Below, piece by piece: positions 41,878 to 47,782 of a stretch of DNA of 50,445 bases. The DNA is taken from contig DMMY01000033.1 of assembly GCA_003452935.1 (NCBI GenBank), positions 1 to 50,445 of the forward strand, written 5' to 3'. This DNA comes from Elusimicrobiota bacterium (lineage in GTDB: Bacteria > Elusimicrobiota > Elusimicrobia > UBA1565 > UBA9628). A program made the position numbers and the translations under genes. Below the pieces are notes generated by a model, which made no database searches, was not told the DNA's origin, and saw nothing but the letters and a program-made list of their open reading frames with translations. Each line of letters opens with the position of its first letter. Position 1 is the first letter of the stretch.

Positions 41878-42329
41878 GGCAGTATCTCCTCCGGCTTGAA
41901 CCAAAGATTGACCTCGAAAAGAGCATCCGCCGGATCGGAGGAGGCATGCAGGACATTTTCGAACTGCCCCGCCGTGGTGACCCGGCCGAATGAGCCTCGA
42001 ATCGTGCCTGGCGCCGCCTGCTCCGGGTTGGTGGCTCCCGCCACTTGGCGGACCTTGGCAATGGCGTTCTCGCCGCGGTAAACCATAGCCAAGACCCTGT
42101 GGTCCTTAAGGCCGTGGAATTCACCCCGAATATAGCGGATGAGGTTGGGATAGAAGGACTTGCCCGCGTGAGCTTTGTAGTGTTCTTTGGCCAGGGCCTC
42201 GGAGACGCTGACCATCTTGGCCGCCACCAGTTCCAGGCCTGCGGCGTCCAACCGGTCTATGGTCAGGCCGGTCAGCTTTCGGTAAAGACCGTCGGGCTTG
42301 ATGAGTATGAGGGTTTGTTCGATTGGCAT
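41874..42329 (-). CDS. ndk: Nucleoside diphosphate kinase
   Basis: A 151-residue Ndk that equalises NTP and NDP pools through a phospho-His intermediate. Motifs are TLILIKPDGLYRK (ATP-binding Lys), GTIRGSFGR, and the active-site region FENVLHASSDPADA with the catalytic His. The usual N-x-x-H-G-S-D-S is N-V-L-H-A-S-S-D here. It heads the operon ndk - hydrolase - murQ - esterase - SUI1 - S46. The start is set by a promoter ending six bases upstream (TACAAT); no Shine-Dalgarno is present. Confidence 0.95.
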   Translation of the reverse strand: MPIEQTLILIKPDGLYRKLTGLTIDRLDAAGLELVAAKMVSVSEALAKEHYKAHAGKSFYPNLIRYIRGEFHGLKDHRVLAMVYRGENAIAKVRQVAGATNPEQAAPGTIRGSFGRVTTAGQFENVLHASSDPADALFEVNLWFKPEEILP

Positions 42330-42423
42330 GAAAGGATTGTATGAAATGCGCATTTTACGACACAAGGAGCCAGATACCTAAATTTCTCTTGTCGCCCAAA
42401 GAACAAACTGTTAAAATTCCCCC
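42330..42423. promoter_or_regulatory. Divergent leaderless promoters of the ndk and response-regulator operons
   Basis: Minus strand: TTGTGT, 18 bp, TACAAT (42341-42336), six bases, ATG at 42329. Plus strand: TTGTCG (42389-42394), 17 bp, TAAAAT (42412-42417), six bases, ATG at 42424. Neither start codon has a Shine-Dalgarno. This is the clearest example of the leaderless pattern in the window. Confidence 0.65.
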
Positions 42424-42813
42424 ATGGCCCATATCATGGTTGTCGACGACGAAAGAGATGTCGTGACTCTCCTGAAATTCCTCCTGGAAAAAGACGGCCA
42501 CCGCGTCTCGGTCGCCTACAACGGAGCCGAAGTCCTGCAGAAGCTCGGCGTGGAGCCGGCCCGCGCGGACGCGGACATCCCGAATGTCATCGTCCTCGAC
42601 GTCATGATGCCCATCATGGACGGATACACCGTCTGTTCCCGGCTCCTGGAAAACGAAAGGACAGCCTCGGTCCCGCTCATCATCCTGACCGCCAAGGGAG
42701 AAATGCGGGATCTCTTCCAGCTCTCCAAGAACGTGGCCACCTACGTGGAAAAGCCCTTCGACCCCAAGACCCTACGCGAGACCATCCTCACCATATTGGC
42801 CAAGAAACCGTAG
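42424..42813 (+). CDS. Single-domain response regulator (first of a tandem pair)
   Basis: A 129-residue CheY-like receiver with no output domain. The acidic pocket is VVDDERD, the phospho-acceptor Asp59 lies in VLDVMMP, then ILTAKGE carries the switch Thr and VEKPFDP the conserved Lys. It is nearly the same length as the next gene and clearly homologous over its whole length, so the pair arose by duplication. No histidine kinase is next to it. It heads the operon with the second receiver, lysS, lolC, lolD and a class IV aminotransferase. The role could be a phosphate relay or a protein-protein switch. Confidence 0.92.
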   Translation: MAHIMVVDDERDVVTLLKFLLEKDGHRVSVAYNGAEVLQKLGVEPARADADIPNVIVLDVMMPIMDGYTVCSRLLENERTASVPLIILTAKGEMRDLFQLSKNVATYVEKPFDPKTLRETILTILAKKP

Positions 42814-42816
42814 GCC

Positions 42817-43209
42817 ATGCCCAGCATCTTGGTCGTTGACGATGAGCCCGAGATCGTCACCCTGCTGCGCTTCATCCTGGAGAAAGACGGCTACTCGGTC
42901 GTCGAGGCGACCAACGGCCAGGCTGCCCTGCAAGTCCTGGGCCTCGATCCCCCCAATCCCGAGGTCGCCCTGCCCGACCTCATGATCCTGGACATCATGA
43001 TGCCGGTCATGGACGGCTACACGCTCAACACCCGGCTGCAGGATTTTCCCTCCACGCGCTGCCTGCCCGTCATCGTGCTCACGGCCAAGGGCCAGCGCAT
43101 GCGCGACCTCTTCGAGAGCGTGCCCAACGTCGCGGCCTATGTGCAAAAACCGTTCGACCCGAAGATGCTGCGCGATCTCATCAAGGGCATCCTGACCCGA
43201 AAAACGTGA
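42817..43209 (+). CDS. Single-domain response regulator (second of a tandem pair)
   Basis: A 130-residue receiver-only protein. VVDDEPE forms the acidic pocket, Asp59 in ILDIMMP is the phospho-acceptor, VLTAKGQ carries Thr and VQKPFDP the Lys. It starts three bases after the stop of its paralogue. Like the first copy it lacks a DNA-binding or enzymatic output domain. Differences concentrate in helix 4 (RMRDLFESVPNVAAY against MRDLFQLSKNVATY), the usual partner-binding face, so the two copies may answer to different partners. Confidence 0.92.
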   Translation: MPSILVVDDEPEIVTLLRFILEKDGYSVVEATNGQAALQVLGLDPPNPEVALPDLMILDIMMPVMDGYTLNTRLQDFPSTRCLPVIVLTAKGQRMRDLFESVPNVAAYVQKPFDPKMLRDLIKGILTRKT

Positions 43210-43213
43210 CATT

Positions 43214-44740
43214 ATGAATCCCATACCGCCCGCCCCCGAAACCGGATCGCTTGAAGATATTCTTGCCGCCAAAAAAGCCAAGGTGGAGGAACTGCGCACC
43301 CGGGGAATCGACCCTTACCCGCCGCGCAGCCGGAAAACCCATTCCTGCGCGCAGGTGCAAGCCATCGGCGCCGCGCTCTCCGGCGCGGAACACAGCGCGC
43401 AGACCGTGGCCTGCGCCGGACGCCTATTGCAGTTGCGCGACATGGGCAAGTCCGTCTTCGCCCATCTCCAGGATGAAACGGGCCGCTGTCAGCTTTACTT
43501 CAAGAAAGACGCCCTGCCCGAGGCCGATTTCCAAACCGTGAAGAAAGACCTACACGCCGGAGACTTCCTGGCCGCCGCCGGCGCGGTATTCAAGACCCGC
43601 ACCGGGGAGACCACCGTGGCGGCATCCTCATTGGCTCTTCTGGCCAAAGCCTTGCGCCCCATGCCTGAGAAATGGCACGGCCTCAAGGACGTGGAAACTC
43701 GCTACCGGCACCGCCACCTCGACCTCATCGCCAACCCCGAGGTCCGGGAAAAATTCCGCCAGCGCTCGCTTATCGTCACCACGGTCCGCCGGACCCTGGA
43801 CCGCCTGGGCTTCATGGAAGTGGAGACTCCCATCCTGCTGCCCCAGGCCGGAGGCGCATCGGCGCGGCCCTTCCAGACCCACCACAACGCCTTGGACGCC
43901 GACCTGGTCATGCGCATCGCCACCGAACTCTATCTCAAGCGACTCATCATCGGCGGCTTCGAAAAGGTCTATGAGCTCGGCCGCATCTTCCGCAACGAAG
44001 GCATCGACACGCGCCACAACCCCGAGTTCACAATGCTCGAGGCCTACCAGGCCTACGCGGATTACGACGACATGGCCAAGCTTTTCGAGACCGTGGTGTC
44101 CGATTGCGCCGAAGCCCTGAAGATATCCGAAGTCGCCTACAACGGGCAAACCATCTCTTTAAAGCCTCCCTTCCGCCGCGTGTATCTGCCCGAAATGTGG
44201 GAAAAGCAATGCGGGGAAAAAATCGAAGCCGTCCTGGAAGGCAAAGGCTTCAACCGGCCAAGCCTCCTGGCCCTGGCCGAGCGCCTGGGCGTGCCCGCGG
44301 GCGACAAGACCCCGGGCGCCAAGGTTTTTGAACGAGTCTTCGACGCCAAGATCCTGCCGCTCTTGGACCAGCTCACCTTCGTTTTCGACCACCCGACCGC
44401 GATTACCCCGCTGGCCAAGCTCAAGCCCGGCACCCAAGGCTTGGTGGAGCGATTCGAATGTTTCGGCGGGCATGAGGAGCTGGCCAACGCCTACACGGAG
44501 CTCAACGACCCCCAGGACCAGAGGGAACGATTCCAGGAGCAGGCCCGCCAGCGCGCCGACGAAGGCAACGATGAGACTGAGACTCTCGACGAAGATTTCG
44601 TGACGGCCCTGGAATGCGGCATGCCTCCCACCGGAGGCATAGGCTTTGGCATGGACCGTCTGGCCATGCTCCTGACCGGACAACCCTCCATCCGCGACGT
44701 CATCCTTTTTCCCACCCTGAAACCCGAAGGCGAACCGTGA
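43214..44740 (+). CDS. lysS: Lysyl-tRNA synthetase, class II
   Basis: A 508-residue class II lysyl-tRNA synthetase. The N-terminal OB-fold anticodon-binding domain (about 55-150) is visible in VACAGRLLQLRDMGKSVFAH. Class II motif 1 is near FMEVETPILLPQAGGASARP. Motif 2 is the FRNEGIDTRHNPEFTMLEAY stretch, and motif 3 GIGFGMDRLAMLLTG lies at the C-terminus, followed by SIRDVILFP. Length and motifs are normal for LysRS. It starts four bases after the second receiver gene and overlaps lolC by GTGA at 44737-44740. Confidence 0.96.
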   Translation: MNPIPPAPETGSLEDILAAKKAKVEELRTRGIDPYPPRSRKTHSCAQVQAIGAALSGAEHSAQTVACAGRLLQLRDMGKSVFAHLQDETGRCQLYFKKDALPEADFQTVKKDLHAGDFLAAAGAVFKTRTGETTVAASSLALLAKALRPMPEKWHGLKDVETRYRHRHLDLIANPEVREKFRQRSLIVTTVRRTLDRLGFMEVETPILLPQAGGASARPFQTHHNALDADLVMRIATELYLKRLIIGGFEKVYELGRIFRNEGIDTRHNPEFTMLEAYQAYADYDDMAKLFETVVSDCAEALKISEVAYNGQTISLKPPFRRVYLPEMWEKQCGEKIEAVLEGKGFNRPSLLALAERLGVPAGDKTPGAKVFERVFDAKILPLLDQLTFVFDHPTAITPLAKLKPGTQGLVERFECFGGHEELANAYTELNDPQDQRERFQEQARQRADEGNDETETLDEDFVTALECGMPPTGGIGFGMDRLAMLLTGQPSIRDVILFPTLKPEGEP

Positions 44741-45984
44741 ATCTCGCGTTCTTCATCGCTTGGCGCTATCTCAAGGCCGAGCGCAAAGGTCTCTTCGCGG
44801 TGGTCACCACCTCCATCGGCGTGGCCGGGGTCATGGTCGGAGTCGCGGCGCTCATCACCACGCTTTCGGTCATGAACGGCTTCCAGGCCGACATCCAAAA
44901 AAAGGTCATCGGCGCCCAATCCCATCTCAACGTTTACGGCGCGCGCGAGGCCCGCGATTTTTCCCGCCTCCAGGAAATCCTGAACGCGGATCCGAACGTA
45001 GTCGCCACGGCGCCCTTTGTCCTGGGCCAAGCCATACTCTCGGCCGGGGACAGGACCATCGGCATGGTCTTAAAAGGCCTGGACCCGGAGCAGGAATTCA
45101 AGGTCAACAGCCTGGCGTCCTCATTAAGCGAAGGTTCCTGGCAGGGACTAAAACCCGCGGCAAGCTCCCGGTCCCAAGGCCTGCCCTCCCCCTTGCCCGG
45201 CATAGTCCTCGGCGAGGAACTGGCCCGCGCCGTGGGAGCGGGCGTAGGCTCGACCGTGGTCCTGGTCTCTCCCAAGAGCGTGGCCACGCCTTTCGGGATG
45301 CTGCCCAAGATGCAGAAGTTCCTGGTCACCGGCCTCCTGCACACGGGCTACTACGAATACGACAGCACGACCGGCTACTCGGACATCGCCTCCACCGCGA
45401 AATTCTTCGGAATCGAGGCCGGCGCCACGGGCGTCAGCGCCCGGCTCCATGACCTCGGCCGCTGCGCGGCCGCGGCCAGGAGCCTCCAAATACGGCTCGG
45501 ACCGGCCTACGTGGTGCGCACCTACGACCAGATGAACCGAACCCTCTTCGCCGCCCTCAAGCTGGAGAAAGCGGTCATGTTCATCATCCTCACCCTCATC
45601 ACCCTGGTCGCCTCGCTCAACATCGCCTCCACGCTGATCCTGCGCAGCGTGGAAAAGACCCGGGATATCGGGCTGCTCAAGGCCATGGGCGCGACCCCCG
45701 GACAGATCCGGCGCATCTTCTGGATCGAGGGCTTCATCATCGGCGCCGCCGGGGTGGCCATGGGCCTGCTGCTGGGCCTGCTCCTATGCTTCATCATCTG
45801 GCGCTATCCCATCGTGGAGCTGCCCGCCGACATCTATTACCTCTCCCGCGTGCCCGTGTCGGTCGAGTTATGGGACGTGATCTCGGTCATGGTCATGGGC
45901 GTGCTCTTATCCCTTTTAGCCACCGTCTACCCGGCCTTGCGCGCCGCCAAGGTCAACCCCGTCGAGGCTATTCATTATGGCTGA
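44737..45984 (+). CDS. lolC: LolC/LolE-family lipoprotein-releasing ABC permease
   Basis: A 415-residue inner-membrane permease with one N-terminal membrane helix (VTTSIGVAGVMVGVAALITTL), a periplasmic domain of about 210 residues and three C-terminal helices, the FtsX/LolC topology. The N-terminal FIAWRYLKAERKG and the loop after helix 2 (STLILRSVEKTRDIGLLKAMGAT) are LolC/E signatures. With LolD it extracts lipoproteins from the inner membrane for delivery to the outer membrane. It starts with GTG at 44737, overlapping the lysS stop, with GAAGG upstream. Only one permease gene is present, so it may act as a homodimer. Confidence 0.92.
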   Translation: MNLAFFIAWRYLKAERKGLFAVVTTSIGVAGVMVGVAALITTLSVMNGFQADIQKKVIGAQSHLNVYGAREARDFSRLQEILNADPNVVATAPFVLGQAILSAGDRTIGMVLKGLDPEQEFKVNSLASSLSEGSWQGLKPAASSRSQGLPSPLPGIVLGEELARAVGAGVGSTVVLVSPKSVATPFGMLPKMQKFLVTGLLHTGYYEYDSTTGYSDIASTAKFFGIEAGATGVSARLHDLGRCAAAARSLQIRLGPAYVVRTYDQMNRTLFAALKLEKAVMFIILTLITLVASLNIASTLILRSVEKTRDIGLLKAMGATPGQIRRIFWIEGFIIGAAGVAMGLLLGLLLCFIIWRYPIVELPADIYYLSRVPVSVELWDVISVMVMGVLLSLLATVYPALRAAKVNPVEAIHYG

Positions 45985-45996
45985 GGGGGTCAGGTC

Positions 45997-46728
45997 TTGA
46001 AATTTGACACTCGCGAATCGCCAGGACCGTTCCTCGTCGCTAAAAATCTATGCCGGACCTATGGAGCGGGCGATTCCGCGGTCAACGTTCTCAAAGGCCT
46101 GGACCTCCAAGTCTCAACCGGCGAATTCCTGGCGGTGCTGGGCCCAAGCGGCTGCGGCAAGTCCACCTTGCTCAACGTGTTGGGACTCATGGACACCCCG
46201 GACTCGGGCGAGGTCTTTTTCCGGGGCCGACGCACTTCCACGCTAAACGAGGAAGAACGCGCGCTGCTGCGCAATGAAGGTTTGGGGTTCATCTTCCAGT
46301 TCGACTCGCTGCTGCCGGAATTCACCATCCTGGAAAACGTTCTGATGCCGGCACGCGTCTCAATGGCCCGAGGCGGCTGCCACGAAACCCTGGCCTCGGC
46401 GCAGGAACGCGCCATGGAACTTCTGCGGGGCCTCGGCCTGGAGTCTCTGCGACGAAGATTCCCCTCCCAGACCTCGGGAGGGGAGAGACAGCGCGCCTCC
46501 CTATGCCGAGCCTTGATCAACCGGCCCTCGCTTCTATTGGCCGACGAGCCGACAGGCAATCTGGACAAGCGCAACGGGGAGCGGGTCTTCCAGGATCTCA
46601 AGGATCTCTGCGAACGGCACGGCACCGCCGTGGTCATGGTGACCCACAATGAAGCGGCTTGCCGCTGGGCCAGCCGCACCGTGCACATGAGCGACGGTCT
46701 CATAGAAGAAGGACCCAGGACATCATGA
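45997..46728 (+). CDS. lolD: LolD-family ABC transporter ATPase
   Basis: A 243-residue ATPase. Walker A is GPSGCGKST, the Q-loop FIFQFDSLLPEF, the signature TSGGERQR (Thr in place of the usual Leu), Walker B LLLADEPTGNLD and the H-loop MVTHN. The spacing and the sequence NVLGLMDTPDSGEV match LolD/MacB-type ATPases. It starts with a TTG at 45997, 12 bases after lolC, with an AGG just upstream. It powers the LolC permease. The stop overlaps the next start (ATGA, 46725-46728). Confidence 0.92.
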   Translation: MKFDTRESPGPFLVAKNLCRTYGAGDSAVNVLKGLDLQVSTGEFLAVLGPSGCGKSTLLNVLGLMDTPDSGEVFFRGRRTSTLNEEERALLRNEGLGFIFQFDSLLPEFTILENVLMPARVSMARGGCHETLASAQERAMELLRGLGLESLRRRFPSQTSGGERQRASLCRALINRPSLLLADEPTGNLDKRNGERVFQDLKDLCERHGTAVVMVTHNEAACRWASRTVHMSDGLIEEGPRTS

Positions 46729-47609
46729 AAATCCACATCAACGGCAAGCTCCATGACCAGAAGCAGGCCAAGGTTTCCGTCTTCGACCACGGCCTGCTTT
46801 ACGGCGACGGCGTATTCGAAGGCATCCGCGTCTATAACGGCCGTATTTTCCAGCTCGACGAGCATCTCCAGCGCCTCAAAAAATCCGCCGACGCCATCCT
46901 TCTATCCCTGCCCCGGCCCCTGCCCGAAATCGGGGAGGCGATCGCGCAAACCGTGCGCGCCAACGGCATGCGCGAAGCCTACGTCCGTCTTCTATTGACC
47001 CGGGGAGAAGGGGACCTGGGCCTCGACATGCGCAAATGCCAGAAAGGCCCCACTTTGATCATCATCGCGGACAAGATCGCGCTCTATCCCGAGGACTTTT
47101 ATGAAAAAGGGCTCGCGCTGATAACCTCGTCTTACACGCAAAGGCGCGCGGACCAGGTGCCGGCCACGGTCAAATCCCTCAACTATCTGCTTAACGTTCT
47201 GGCCCGGGCCGAAGCCACGCGCGCAGGCGCGCAGGAAGCCATCCTCCTCAACGACGCCGGCCTGGTCACGGAATGCACGGGCGACAACATCTTCTACGTG
47301 TCGGGCGGCCGCGTCTGCACCCCGCCGACCACGGCCGGGCTATTGGAAGGAGTGACCCGCCAGGTAGTCATGGAACTCGTGGCCCAGCACCTGAGCCACA
47401 AAGTCCAGGAGCGCGACACAACCCCGGCCGAACTCGCCCGGGCTGATGAGATATTCCTCACGGGCACAGGCGCCGAGGTCATTGCCGGAGTCAAGCTGGA
47501 CAGCCGTGTCATAGGTTCCGGCAAGGCCGGCCCCGTAACGAAGCGGATCATCGCGCTTTTCAGAGATTATGCCCGCGCTCACGGCACGCCGATCTATTCC
47601 GACAAATAA
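46725..47609 (+). CDS. ilvE: Class IV (branched-chain-type) aminotransferase
   Basis: A 294-residue PLP-dependent fold-type IV aminotransferase. The N-terminal segment FDHGLLYGDGVFEGIRVYNG is the BCAT hallmark. Lys150 in ATVKSLNYLLNVLA is the PLP-binding residue, the Glu in LVTECTGDNIF contacts the cofactor, and FLTGTGAEVIAGV binds the phosphate. It most likely interconverts branched-chain amino acids and 2-oxo acids with glutamate. D-amino-acid transaminase or aminodeoxychorismate lyase are alternatives in this fold, but the conserved patches favour IlvE. It is the last gene of the operon, overlapping the lolD stop by ATGA. Confidence 0.88.
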   Translation: MKIHINGKLHDQKQAKVSVFDHGLLYGDGVFEGIRVYNGRIFQLDEHLQRLKKSADAILLSLPRPLPEIGEAIAQTVRANGMREAYVRLLLTRGEGDLGLDMRKCQKGPTLIIIADKIALYPEDFYEKGLALITSSYTQRRADQVPATVKSLNYLLNVLARAEATRAGAQEAILLNDAGLVTECTGDNIFYVSGGRVCTPPTTAGLLEGVTRQVVMELVAQHLSHKVQERDTTPAELARADEIFLTGTGAEVIAGVKLDSRVIGSGKAGPVTKRIIALFRDYARAHGTPIYSDK

Positions 47610-47782
47610 AACGTTGCGGCGCCGCCTGAGTTAGCCTAACGCGCAGAACCGTCATTCCCCACCCATAGTCACATTCGCCCGCGCGCGACAATCATAAGGG
47701 ATGCCTTGATTGTGATCAAAATGTGATGGCCCCGTGACAGATTCGAGAACGCGCAAGCGCACAATATGAGCATGGAGAGTTT
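47610..47782. other. Intergenic region with short inverted repeats and a promoter-like box
   Basis: Short perfect inverted repeats follow the aminotransferase (GCGGCGCCGC and GTTAG-c-CTAAC), possibly a weak terminator. CACAAT at 47760-47765 is a candidate -10 for the next gene, giving a leader of about 11 bases that carries GGAG (47774-47777) five bases before the ATG at 47783. No ORF is seen. Confidence 0.4.

Noticed and set aside
47711..47728. CRP-type operator (TGTGA...TGTGA) before the beta-helix gene
   Set aside because: The two TGTGA elements are in direct, not inverted, orientation, and the only CNB protein in the window has no DNA-binding domain.
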